NCBI RefSeq assembly: GCF_964059065.1
Contig: NZ_OZ060378.1
Location: 366,930 to 430,929, forward strand
From: Buchnera aphidicola (Panaphis juglandis)
Lineage (GTDB): Bacteria > Pseudomonadota > Gammaproteobacteria > Enterobacterales > Enterobacteriaceae
Reading direction: 5' to 3'
Length of the DNA stretch: 64,000 nucleotides
Part shown: piece after piece, positions 41,738-50,749 of the stretch
How positions within the stretch are numbered: the stretch's first letter is position 1
How the letters are laid out: every line of letters starts with the position of its first letter
Made by a program: the position numbers and the translations under genes
The notes under the pieces: model-generated
Seen by the model: only the letters and a program-made list of their open reading frames with translations
The model's database searches: none
Told to the model about the DNA's origin: nothing

Positions 41738-43316
41738 AATCTATCCTTTTTTTATAATTTGATTGAATAATAGAATCCAATACCACTTGAGCTTTTTTAC
41801 GACTTTCGTATACTTCTTCAATCGGAATAGAATCTAATACTACACCAGCTCCAGCTTGAACAATAGCAATATCATTCTCTACATAAGCTGATCGTATTAT
41901 GATACACGTGTCTAAAACTCCTGAACCAGTAAAATAACCTATAGATCCACCATAACTACCACGGGTAATTTTTTCAGTTTGATAAATTAATTCCATAGCT
42001 CTAACTTTTGGAGCACCAGTTAAAGTACCCATATTCATACAAGAAGAATACGCATGTAAAGCATCTAAATTATTTTTCAAAATTCCAACAACTTTAGATA
42101 CTAAATGCATCACATGTGAATATCGATCTACATGAGTTAATTGAGATACAAATCTTGTTCCTGGGATACAAATCCTAGATAAATCATTTCTTGCTAAATC
42201 AACCAACATCAGATGTTCTGATAATTCTTTTTGATTAGTACGCATTTCTAATTCTATCTTACTATCAAGATCTAAATCAATATTACCATTTTTATCAAAA
42301 CCACGAGACCTTGTACCAGCAATAGGATAAATTTCAATGGTACGATTAATTGGATTATATTTCAAAGAACTCTCAGGAGATGCTCCAAATAATGTAAAAT
42401 TAATGTCTTGCATAAAAAACATATATGGACTTGGATTATTAAATTTTAATAAATCATATGCTTTTAAGGGATACGGGCAAGACAAAAAAAATCTTCTAGA
42501 TGGGACTACCTGAAATATTTCACCTTTTTTGATACACATTTGTAAATCTTTTACAATTTTTTGATACTGCATATCATTAAAATTCACCTTCATTGGAACG
42601 CCATCAATTCTCGTATTTGGTATTTTAATACAACAATTATTTAATTGTTTTTTTAAATTTAACAATCGTTTTGTAATGCGACATTTTTCAATTTCATCAT
42701 CAAAAAATACGCTACCTTGTATAATACTTTTCTTTTTTAAATGATCTATAATCATCAATACTTCTGATAAATAAAAACAAAAATCTGGACAATTTTGTAC
42801 ATTATCTACTTTTGGTAAATGTTCAAAATTACTAACAAGATCATAAGAAAACAAACCACCAAAAAATAATTCATATAACTCTTTATAATTTAAACGAAAT
42901 AAACGAATAATAAAACGAAAACAATCAAAAATAGACAAAGATAACAATTTAGAATCCTCATCTAAATTTGAATCATAGGAAGGAAAAACTAATTTCATTT
43001 TATTATTTACATAATTCACATTTACTATTTTTGGAATTATAATTTGAATTTTATCTAATATATTCTTACCATTTTTTGAAAGTGCATCAAAAACCACAGT
43101 TCTTTTATAAGCTGTAATACGAATTGCGGTATCAATAATAATCATACTTTTTAATTGATTTTTATTGCTAATTTCAGATGATTCTAGTAACAACGTTGAT
43201 TTTTTTTTACCACAAATGTTATAAAAAGTTTGTAATGGATGAATATAATATGGAACATTGAATTTTATTGTGTGAACGTTATACAGGATATTTAATGTGT
43301 TCATTGTAAATTTCAT
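41727..43316 (-). CDS. trpE: Anthranilate synthase, catalytic subunit
   Basis: Converts chorismate and ammonia to anthranilate, the committed step to tryptophan. 529 residues (E. coli 520). The C-domain has QVVPSRRF, NPSPYMFFM, FGASPESSLKY, PIAGTR, LARNDLSRI and GSYGGSIGYF. The N-terminal allosteric site is conserved (STLLLESSEI), along with NPSPYMFFMQD, so feedback by tryptophan is probably retained. Another Met (residue 5) is an alternative start. Lies between miaA and purA, not on a plasmid. Confidence 0.96.
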   Translation of the reverse strand: MKFTMNTLNILYNVHTIKFNVPYYIHPLQTFYNICGKKKSTLLLESSEISNKNQLKSMIIIDTAIRITAYKRTVVFDALSKNGKNILDKIQIIIPKIVNVNYVNNKMKLVFPSYDSNLDEDSKLLSLSIFDCFRFIIRLFRLNYKELYELFFGGLFSYDLVSNFEHLPKVDNVQNCPDFCFYLSEVLMIIDHLKKKSIIQGSVFFDDEIEKCRITKRLLNLKKQLNNCCIKIPNTRIDGVPMKVNFNDMQYQKIVKDLQMCIKKGEIFQVVPSRRFFLSCPYPLKAYDLLKFNNPSPYMFFMQDINFTLFGASPESSLKYNPINRTIEIYPIAGTRSRGFDKNGNIDLDLDSKIELEMRTNQKELSEHLMLVDLARNDLSRICIPGTRFVSQLTHVDRYSHVMHLVSKVVGILKNNLDALHAYSSCMNMGTLTGAPKVRAMELIYQTEKITRGSYGGSIGYFTGSGVLDTCIIIRSAYVENDIAIVQAGAGVVLDSIPIEEVYESRKKAQVVLDSIIQSNYKKRIDCDS

Positions 43317-43332
43317 TTATAATTAATTATTT

Positions 43333-43361
43333 ATGATATTTTTGTTACAAATCATATTCAA
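43333..43361 (-). promoter_or_regulatory. Candidate trpEG promoter
   Basis: Minus-strand TTGAAT, 17-bp spacer and TATCAT (4/6 and 5/6) end only 16 bp before the trpE ATG. A transcript from here would have a leader too short for a trpL peptide or attenuator, and I see no tandem Trp codons upstream. Confidence 0.4.
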
Positions 43362-43484
43362 ATTCTATATAAAATATCATTCTATAATTAATAATACTTT
43401 TAAATATATAAAAAATAATGGATAGTATTTTATATTTAATACAATTTGTAATCATATTATGTATGATGAAAAAAATAAAATTAA

Positions 43485-44417
43485 TTAATATTTATTTTTA
43501 CTTATAATTTTTAATATAATATCAATACAGGATTCAATATCCATATCATATATAAAATTAAGATTATTCCAACGTTTTAACCATGTCATTTGTCTTTTCG
43601 ATAACTGCCATGTTGCTGTAATAATTTTTTGAATCATTTCATTATAACTCAATTTATTTAAAAAATATAACCACATTTGACGATAACCAATACAACGCAT
43701 TGAAGGTAAATTAAGGTTTAAATCACCTCTTTCAAATAAACGACGAACCTCCAATTCTAAACCATTATTTAACATAGAATAAATACGACGTTCAATATTA
43801 CGCATCAAACAGAATTGATTTTTTATAATTACAATTTGTACTACAGAATATGGAAAATTAAAAAATTTTTTATTTTTTAATTGATTCATTTTTTTTCCTG
43901 TAATTAAGCATATTTCTAATGCTCGAAGAAGTCTTTGTGTGTCATTAACATGAATCTTATATGATGTTTGAACGTCTAAATACGATAGTAACTGATGTAA
44001 AAAATTATTATCATATAAGTTCTTATAACATAATAATTTATTACGTAATATAATATTTGATTTGGGTAAATATGATATACCATTTAGCAAAACATGATAA
44101 TAAAACATGGTTCCGCCAACTAAACATGGAATTTTATTCATATTAAAAATTTCTTCAATTGCTTTTAATGCATCATTTCTAAAATCTAAAACCGAATAAA
44201 AATCTGATGGATCACGTATATCAATCAATTTATGAGGATGTTTTTTTAATTCGGATGCATTTGGTTTTGATGTTCCAATATCCATGCCAGTATAAATTAA
44301 AGCTGAATCTACACTAATTAATTCAATAGGTAAATAACTCCTTAATTGCATAGCTATACTTGATTTCCCAGATGCAGTCGGACCCATTAAAAATAATACG
44401 AACTTTTTATTACTCAT
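43485..44417 (-). CDS. miaA: tRNA dimethylallyltransferase
   Basis: Adds isopentenyl to A37 of tRNAs reading UNN codons. 310 residues (E. coli 316). P-loop GPTASGKSS at residue 11, SVDSALIYTGMDIGTSKP (substrate Asp), VGGTMFYYH, DTQRLLRALEI and the C-terminal RCIGYRQMW. Follows pgi by 47 bp. In E. coli hfq-hflX-hflK-hflC come next; here trpE does. Confidence 0.96.
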   Translation of the reverse strand: MSNKKFVLFLMGPTASGKSSIAMQLRSYLPIELISVDSALIYTGMDIGTSKPNASELKKHPHKLIDIRDPSDFYSVLDFRNDALKAIEEIFNMNKIPCLVGGTMFYYHVLLNGISYLPKSNIILRNKLLCYKNLYDNNFLHQLLSYLDVQTSYKIHVNDTQRLLRALEICLITGKKMNQLKNKKFFNFPYSVVQIVIIKNQFCLMRNIERRIYSMLNNGLELEVRRLFERGDLNLNLPSMRCIGYRQMWLYFLNKLSYNEMIQKIITATWQLSKRQMTWLKRWNNLNFIYDMDIESCIDIILKIISKNKY

Positions 44418-44464
44418 ATTAAAAATTAATACACCAATTTAAATTTTATATTCATATTATACAG

Positions 44465-46114
44465 TTACTGATTATGAAAGTTATAAAAATCAATTAATCC
44501 CTGTGTTGAAGATTCATAACATAAATTACAATCATTATATAACAACTTTTTTAAAATATTATTAGAAATATTTTTTCCAAGTTCAACTCCCCATTGATCA
44601 AAACTAAAAACATTAAAAATAACTCCTTGAGTAAAAACTTTATGTTCATATAATGAAATTAATATTCCTAATGAATAAGGATTCATTTTTTTAAATAATA
44701 ACGTATTACTGGGTTGATTACCTTTGAAAAATTTAAATTTTTTTAAAAAATCCATATCTTTATTAATAAAATTAGATTTCGATAAAAATCTATTTTTATT
44801 ATAAAAATATTCACCAAAAGCCAATGCATGTGTTTGAGCAAAAAAATTTGATAATAAAATTTTATGATGCTGTTCCAAAGGATTATGAGATATAATAGAG
44901 GTAATAAAATCACATGGAATTAATCTAGTCCCTTGGTGTATGAGTTGATAAAATGAATGTTGACCATTTGTACCAACTTCACCCCAAATGATTGGTCCAG
45001 TATTCCATGATACTAAATTACCATTACGATCGATATTTTTTCCATTAGATTCCATATTACTTTGCTGAACATATGATGGAAAATATTTTAAATATTGATC
45101 ATAAGGTAGAATTGCTTCTGTTTCTGAATTAAAAAAGTTATTATACCAAACACCAATAAGTGCTAAAAATATAGGAAGATTCTTTTCAAATGGTTCATTT
45201 TTAAAATGAATATCCATATCATAAGCACCTTGTAAAAATTTACAAAAATTTTTAAAACCAATCACTAATACAACTGATAATCCCATTGCAGACCATACTG
45301 AATATCTACCTCCAACCCAATCCCATAACTTAAAAATATTATCTTTAGGTATTCCTAAATTAATAGCTTCTGATTCATTCACAGTAATTGCAAAAAAATG
45401 CTGTTGAATACTGTTTTGATCTCCACATTGTTTTAAAAAATTATTTTTTAAAGTTTTAAAATTAGTAATAGTTTCTTCAGTAGAAAACGTCTTTGAAGAA
45501 ATTAAAAATATGGTAGTTTCATAATCACACGTTTTCAATACATTAAATAATTCTGTACTATCAATATTTGAAACAAAAGAAACTTTTAAATGATTATGAT
45601 ATGGTTTTAAAGCTTCCACAACCATTTTTGGTCCCAAATGAGAACCTCCAATTCCTACATTAACAACATGAGTAATATTCTTACCAGAATAACCTTTCCA
45701 TATCCCTTGAATAACTTTATTAGAAAATTCTTTCATTTTTTTCAAAATTAAATTCACTTCTATCATAATATCTAAACCATTTACAAAAATCGGAGTATTA
45801 GATCGATTTCTTAACGCAACATGCAAAACAGGTCGATTTTCAGTAATATTAATATGTTTTCCAGAAAACATGGATTGAATTTCATTTGATAAATTCATTT
45901 CCTGAACTAAATTTAACAATAACTTTATTGTTTGATGTGTAATACGATTTTTTGAAAAATCTAATAATAAATTTTTCTTAAAAATAAAAGAAAAATTTTT
46001 AAAACGATTAGTATCATTTTCAAATAAATTTACCAAATGTAGATGTTTAATATCATGGAAATGTTGTTCTAATTTTTTCCATGATCTTGTATGGATAGGG
46101 ACAATGCTTTTCAT
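44465..46114 (-). CDS. pgi: Glucose-6-phosphate isomerase
   Basis: Glycolytic isomerase (G6P to F6P). 549 residues, E. coli length. VGIGGSHLGPKMV near residue 155, SKTFSTEET, the catalytic Glu in GEVGTNGQHSFYQLIHQGT with its His, and the Lys near the end in FDQWGVELGK. A short deletion after FFAQTHALAFG is compensated nearby. Followed (upstream side) by a 414-bp gap. Confidence 0.97.
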   Translation of the reverse strand: MKSIVPIHTRSWKKLEQHFHDIKHLHLVNLFENDTNRFKNFSFIFKKNLLLDFSKNRITHQTIKLLLNLVQEMNLSNEIQSMFSGKHINITENRPVLHVALRNRSNTPIFVNGLDIMIEVNLILKKMKEFSNKVIQGIWKGYSGKNITHVVNVGIGGSHLGPKMVVEALKPYHNHLKVSFVSNIDSTELFNVLKTCDYETTIFLISSKTFSTEETITNFKTLKNNFLKQCGDQNSIQQHFFAITVNESEAINLGIPKDNIFKLWDWVGGRYSVWSAMGLSVVLVIGFKNFCKFLQGAYDMDIHFKNEPFEKNLPIFLALIGVWYNNFFNSETEAILPYDQYLKYFPSYVQQSNMESNGKNIDRNGNLVSWNTGPIIWGEVGTNGQHSFYQLIHQGTRLIPCDFITSIISHNPLEQHHKILLSNFFAQTHALAFGEYFYNKNRFLSKSNFINKDMDFLKKFKFFKGNQPSNTLLFKKMNPYSLGILISLYEHKVFTQGVIFNVFSFDQWGVELGKNISNNILKKLLYNDCNLCYESSTQGLIDFYNFHNQ

Positions 46115-46528
46115 AAATTCATTTCACCTCTAAATATGTGAAAATTAAATGATTAATATAAAAAAATAAAAAACTAATATAGAATTTTAAAATTTTATTT
46201 AACATTAAATTATAAAACTGAATGTAATTTATATAATCAAAAACTTAAATTGAAAGCATTATAATACAAAACTTAAGAATAAATATAACTATTTATAAAA
46301 TAGTACTCGTATCAATAATAAAAAATTTTAAAAAAATCCAATAAATAAATAATCGTGACAAATGTCTCAAATTATGTAAAATGATTCATAAATCGAAATA
46401 TATATAAAATATGTAATAAAATTAAACAAAAATACAAATTAAAACCATAAAAAAATTACTGAAATACTTGCAGTTTATTTATATTATGGTATATATTATA
46501 TTTATAGTTAAAAAAATTTTTATAAATT
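46115..46528. other. Gap between pgi and tRNA-Gly
   Basis: 414 bp of A/T-rich sequence without a supported coding frame. It holds the divergent upstream regions of pgi (minus) and tRNA-Gly (plus); the tRNA promoter is at 46468-46497. Nothing else recognised. Confidence 0.55.
46468..46497 (+). promoter_or_regulatory. Candidate tRNA-Gly promoter
   Basis: TTGCAG (4/6) followed by 18 bp and TATATT, or 16 bp and TATATA. It ends about 31 bp before the tRNA. Confidence 0.45.
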
Positions 46529-46601
46529 GCGGGAATAGCTCAGTTGGTAGAGCGCAACCTTGCCAAGGTTGAGGTCACGAGTTCGAACCTCGTTTCCCGC
46601 T
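46529..46601 (+). tRNA. tRNA-Gly (GCC)
   Basis: Acceptor GCGGGAA/TTCCCGC, D arm AGCTCAGTTGGTAGAGC, GCC anticodon at 46562-46564 in CCTTGCCAAGG, T arm CGAGTTCGAACCTCG. Very close to E. coli glyV-type tRNA. Discriminator T, no encoded CCA. Convergent with rpmE, 18 bp away. Confidence 0.96.
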
Positions 46602-46619
46602 CAAATATAAAAATATTAA

Positions 46620-46820
46620 TTATAAAAATTTTTTATTAAATTGTTCAATACGTCCACCTTTACTGACAACTCTTTGTTTTCCAGTATAAAAAGGATGACA
46701 TTGTGAACATATATCAATATTAACAGTATTTTTTTTTAAAGTGGAACATACTTCAAAAGTATTACCACATGAACAATGAAAAGAAATTTTATTATATACT
46801 GGATGAATATTATTTTTCAT
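46620..46820 (-). CDS. rpmE: 50S ribosomal protein L31
   Basis: Zinc-containing protein joining the two subunits' heads. 66 residues (E. coli 70). All four zinc ligands are present: Cys16 and Cys18 (HCSCGN), Cys37 and Cys40 (ICSQCH). HPFYTGKQR and [10 protein letters not shown] close the protein. Being the zinc form, it would need no zinc-independent paralogue. Confidence 0.96.
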   Translation of the reverse strand: MKNNIHPVYNKISFHCSCGNTFEVCSTLKKNTVNIDICSQCHPFYTGKQRVVSKGGRIEQFNKKFL

Positions 46821-46922
46821 ACTAAAATCCTCATATTATTAAAATCACCAATAATATTTTACATTAAAAATTAAATATTATAAATATCAATTAATATACC
46901 ATGATAACATATAATATTTAAA

Positions 46923-46942
46923 AATATTAACATGTTAATATT
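46923..46942. repeat. 20-bp perfect palindrome upstream of hslVU
   Basis: AATATTAACATGTTAATATT reads identically on both strands and lies 62 bp before the hslV ATG, in the only plausible promoter interval of the operon. In a genome this AT-rich such a palindrome could arise by chance. It could be an operator or an mRNA hairpin. Confidence 0.4.
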
Positions 46943-47004
46943 GTATAATATGCAAATTATAAAATATGGTTAAATAAAACCTATTATATATAAGAGACTT
47001 ATTT

Positions 47005-47535
47005 ATGACAACAATCCTAAGTATACGATTAAATAACAAAGTAGTAATTGGTGGAGATGGTCAAGCAACGTTTGGAAATACAATTATTAAAAAAAACGTG
47101 AATAAAGTACGATCTTTATATAATAATAAAGTCATTTCAGGATTTGCCGGAGGAACAGCAGATGCATTTTCTTTATTTGAATTATTTGAAAAAAAACTCG
47201 AAATGTATCAAGGACAATTAAAAAAGTCAGCAATAGAACTTGCAAAAGAATGGAGAAATGACCGAATATTAAAAAAATTAGAAGCAATACTAGCAGTAGC
47301 TGATAAAAATATTTCACTCATAATAACAGGTAATGGTGATGTCATACAGCCAGAAAACGACATTATTGCTATTGGTTCAGGAGGTCCATATGCTCAAGCA
47401 TCTGCTTATGCACTATTGCAAAATTCAAATCTAGAAGCACGAAGTATTGTTGAAAAATCATTAAATATTGCTGCTGATATTTGTATATACACTAATCATA
47501 TTTTTACTATTAAAGAACTACACTCAGAAAAATAA
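47005..47535 (+). CDS. hslV: ATP-dependent protease subunit HslV
   Basis: Threonine protease of the HslVU (ClpQY) proteasome-like complex. 176 residues, E. coli length. After Met removal the catalytic Thr is residue 1 (MTTILSIR); [21 protein letters not shown] and GSGGPYAQA follow. Spaced 12 bp from hslU. Confidence 0.97.
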   Translation: MTTILSIRLNNKVVIGGDGQATFGNTIIKKNVNKVRSLYNNKVISGFAGGTADAFSLFELFEKKLEMYQGQLKKSAIELAKEWRNDRILKKLEAILAVADKNISLIITGNGDVIQPENDIIAIGSGGPYAQASAYALLQNSNLEARSIVEKSLNIAADICIYTNHIFTIKELHSEK

Positions 47536-47547
47536 AAGGATTATTTT

Positions 47548-48870
47548 ATGTCAATCATAACTCCTAAAGAAATTGTACAAGAATTAGACAAATTCATTAT
47601 AGGTCAAGACAAAGCAAAGCGAGCAGTAGCTGTGGCATTACGTAATCGATGGAGAAGAATGAAATTAAATCGAGAATTTCGAAAAGAAATTACCCCAAAA
47701 AATATTTTAATGATCGGTCCAACAGGAGTAGGGAAAACAGAAATTTCACGCAGATTAGCAAAATTAGCTAATGCTCCATTTATTAAAGTTGAAGCAACAA
47801 AATTTACCGAAGTTGGATATGTTGGAAAAGAAGTCGACTCTATTATTCGTGATTTAACCGAAATAGCTATAAAAATTATTCGAATGAAAAAAATAAAAAA
47901 AAATAAAAATACGGCAAAAAAAATCGCCGAAAAAAGAATTTTAGAAATTTTAGTTCCTACAATACAAGATACCGATAACACCTCAAAAAAACCAAATACA
48001 ACAATACAAATGTTTCATAAACAACTAAAATCTGGAAAATTAGATGATAAAGAAATTGAAATTCATGTTATAAACCAGTCTATGGGAATTGAAATTATGG
48101 CTCCACCAGGAATGGAAGAACTAACAAATCAACTACAATTACTTTTTCAAAATCTAAATCAAAATAAAAAAACAAAAAAAAGATTAAAAGTAAAAGAAGC
48201 ATTACAAATATTATGTGAAGAAGAAGCATCAAAATTATTAAATATTGAAGAAATTAAAAAAGAAGCAATACAATCTGTAGAACAAAATGGAATAGTATTT
48301 ATTGATGAATTGGATAAAATTTGTAAAAAACAAGGAACATCTGGACTTGATGTATCAAGAGAAGGTGTTCAAAGAGATCTATTACCATTAATAGAAGGTT
48401 GTACAGTATCTACAAAATATGGAATGGTAAACACGGATCACATTTTATTCATTACATCCGGAGCATTTCAAATATCTTCTCCAAAAGATCTCATCCCTGA
48501 ACTACAAGGTAGATTACCAATTAGAGTACAATTGCATTCATTAAATATTAATGACTTTGAAAAAATATTAACAGAACCAAAAATATCCCTTGTAAAACAA
48601 TATATTGAATTAATGAAAACAGAAGGGGTAAAAATAAAATTTACAAATGATGGAATACATAAAATTGCAGAAGCTTCATGGAAAATAAATCAAACTATGG
48701 AAAATATTGGAGCAAGAAGATTATATACTGTACTGGAACGTTTAATGGAAGATATTTCTTTTAAAGCTAATGAGTTACAAGATAAAATTATTAACATAAA
48801 TTCTGAATATGTTAGTAAACATTTGGATCAATTAATATATAATGAAGATTTAAACCGGTTTATATTATAA
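47548..48870 (+). CDS. hslU: ATP-dependent protease ATPase HslU
   Basis: Hexameric AAA+ unfoldase feeding HslV. 440 residues (E. coli 443). Walker [10 protein letters not shown] near residue 57, pore loop GYVG near 90, Walker B FIDELDKI near 250, sensor-2 [13 protein letters not shown] and the C-terminal tail that inserts into HslV. The I-domain (residues about 110-235) is Lys/Asn-rich and shortened. AAAGGATT precedes the ATG. Confidence 0.97.
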   Translation: MSIITPKEIVQELDKFIIGQDKAKRAVAVALRNRWRRMKLNREFRKEITPKNILMIGPTGVGKTEISRRLAKLANAPFIKVEATKFTEVGYVGKEVDSIIRDLTEIAIKIIRMKKIKKNKNTAKKIAEKRILEILVPTIQDTDNTSKKPNTTIQMFHKQLKSGKLDDKEIEIHVINQSMGIEIMAPPGMEELTNQLQLLFQNLNQNKKTKKRLKVKEALQILCEEEASKLLNIEEIKKEAIQSVEQNGIVFIDELDKICKKQGTSGLDVSREGVQRDLLPLIEGCTVSTKYGMVNTDHILFITSGAFQISSPKDLIPELQGRLPIRVQLHSLNINDFEKILTEPKISLVKQYIELMKTEGVKIKFTNDGIHKIAEASWKINQTMENIGARRLYTVLERLMEDISFKANELQDKIININSEYVSKHLDQLIYNEDLNRFIL

Positions 48871-48919
48871 ATTTTATGTATAAAAATGAAAAATAATATT
48901 TACTTAAAAAGGTTTTTAT

Positions 48920-49669
48920 ATGACAATATGGGTTAAAGCTACAGTAATTAAAGTAAAAAGATGGACAGAAAAACTATTTACTTTAATTTTAAATGCTCCA
49001 ATTTCTAAATTTGAAGCAGGACAATTTACAAAATTCTCCGTTAAAATTAACAAAGAAAAAAATATTAAAAGAGTATATTCTTATATTAATGCACCAAAAA
49101 ACCCAAACCTAGAATTTTGTATTGCGTTAATTCCAAAAGGAATCATGACGAACAAATTATATCAATTAACTCCTGGAAATACAATCTTAATTTCTAAAAC
49201 ATCATCAGGATTTTTTACCATTCATGAAATTCCAAGATGTGAAAATCTTTGGATGTTTGCTACTGGAACTGCTATTGGCCCATTTTGTTCAATATTACAG
49301 GATGGAAAAAAGTTAGATAATTTTAAAAGAATAATCATAGTATATGCAGTAAAATATATTAATGAATGCATATATTTAGAATTAATAAAAAATATAAAAA
49401 AAAAATACAATAAAAAAATTATCATTCAAACTATTACTAGTCAAGAAAAAAATAAGAATTCTTTAAACGGAAGAATTCCAAACTTATTAAAAAAAGAAAT
49501 ACTAGAAAAAAAAATAGGTTTTAAAATTAACCATAACAATTCACATGTAATGTTATGTGGAAACCCAGGTATGGTAAAAGATACTCAAGATTTTTTAATA
49601 AAACATCGAAATTTAAAAAAACACTTAAGAAGATCACCTGGTCATATTAGTAGTGAAAATTATTGGTAA
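48920..49669 (+). CDS. fpr: Ferredoxin/flavodoxin-NADP reductase
   Basis: FAD enzyme passing electrons between NADPH and flavodoxin or ferredoxin. 249 residues (E. coli 248). FAD motif RVYSYINAP near residue 51, FATGTAIGPFCSI for NADP binding and the CGNPGMVKD motif. AAAAAGG precedes the ATG. It could supply electrons to Fe-S enzymes or ribonucleotide metabolism. Convergent with epmA, 10 bp apart. Confidence 0.95.
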   Translation: MTIWVKATVIKVKRWTEKLFTLILNAPISKFEAGQFTKFSVKINKEKNIKRVYSYINAPKNPNLEFCIALIPKGIMTNKLYQLTPGNTILISKTSSGFFTIHEIPRCENLWMFATGTAIGPFCSILQDGKKLDNFKRIIIVYAVKYINECIYLELIKNIKKKYNKKIIIQTITSQEKNKNSLNGRIPNLLKKEILEKKIGFKINHNNSHVMLCGNPGMVKDTQDFLIKHRNLKKHLRRSPGHISSENYW

Positions 49670-49679
49670 TAATAAAAAA

Positions 49680-50639
49680 TTAACAATCTTTAAAAGAAAA
49701 AGATAGAATATTTTTTATATTTTTTTCTTTCAACATAATCATTATTATTCTATCTAAACCTAAAGAAACACCAGAACAATTAGGCATATATTTTTTTTTT
49801 AAAGCTTTTATCAAACGAAAATCAATACATTGTTGTGGTAATCCATTTTTTTTTCTAATTCTGTTTTCTAAATTAAATCGTTTATTTTGTTCATTAGCAT
49901 TAATTAATTCACAAAATGCATTTCCTAATTCTATTCCTTGAAAAAATATCTCAAATCTTTCACAAATACGATGGTCATCATCATTAATTTTTGATAATAA
50001 TGCTTGATTCGAAGGATAATTATAAACCGATATTGGACGTAATTTACCGAGATATGGTTCAATTCCAAAAACAAAAATCAAATTCAATATCTCAGTAATA
50101 GTATTATTTGAATTACAAAAATTACTACAATTAATTTTTTTTAAAATTAAATTTAACTCCTTAATATCGGTATGAAAAGGATCAACACAAAAATATTTTA
50201 TAAATATATTTTGATAAGATTCTCGATCAAAAACACTAATATTAAAAACTTTATCAAATAACAATTCAATAATTTCCATCATATCAAACATATTATAAAA
50301 TGGTTGATACCATTCTAACATGGTGAATTCAGAATTATGATATTGACCAATTTCTTCATCTCTAAAAACCCGACATATTTGATAAATTGCACCAATATCG
50401 GAAGATAACAAACGCTTCATATGATATTCTGGACTCGTACTTAACCAAAAATTAACGCCATCCATTTTATTTTTACCTAATACTTTAAAAGGTAAAATAT
50501 TTATATCCGTTACCGTATATTTTATTAATGAAGGTGTATCAACCTCTAAAATATTTCTTTCAGAAAAGAAATCACGTATCCGTGCAATAATTTTAGAACG
50601 ATAGAATAAAATCATATTTTTTTTAAAATTGCATCTCAT
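49680..50639 (-). CDS. epmA: Elongation factor P beta-lysine ligase
   Basis: Class II LysRS-like enzyme that attaches beta-lysine to EF-P (needs EpmB and efp elsewhere). 319 residues (E. coli 325). Motif 1 VDTPSLIKY, motif 2 FRDEEIGQYHNSEFTMLEWY and motif 3 GVSLGLDRIIMIM are all complete; the tRNA-binding N-domain of LysRS is missing, which distinguishes it from lysS. Only a modifier of ribosome stalling at prolines, yet retained. Confidence 0.95.
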   Translation of the reverse strand: MRCNFKKNMILFYRSKIIARIRDFFSERNILEVDTPSLIKYTVTDINILPFKVLGKNKMDGVNFWLSTSPEYHMKRLLSSDIGAIYQICRVFRDEEIGQYHNSEFTMLEWYQPFYNMFDMMEIIELLFDKVFNISVFDRESYQNIFIKYFCVDPFHTDIKELNLILKKINCSNFCNSNNTITEILNLIFVFGIEPYLGKLRPISVYNYPSNQALLSKINDDDHRICERFEIFFQGIELGNAFCELINANEQNKRFNLENRIRKKNGLPQQCIDFRLIKALKKKYMPNCSGVSLGLDRIIMIMLKEKNIKNILSFSFKDC

Positions 50640-50749
50640 ACTATATGGACATTATAATATTTTTATATATTAATATAAATAATTCTAAAAATTTTATATG
50701 ATACCTATATATAGTATAGATTATAGAGATGCGTAAATAGTATTAAAAA

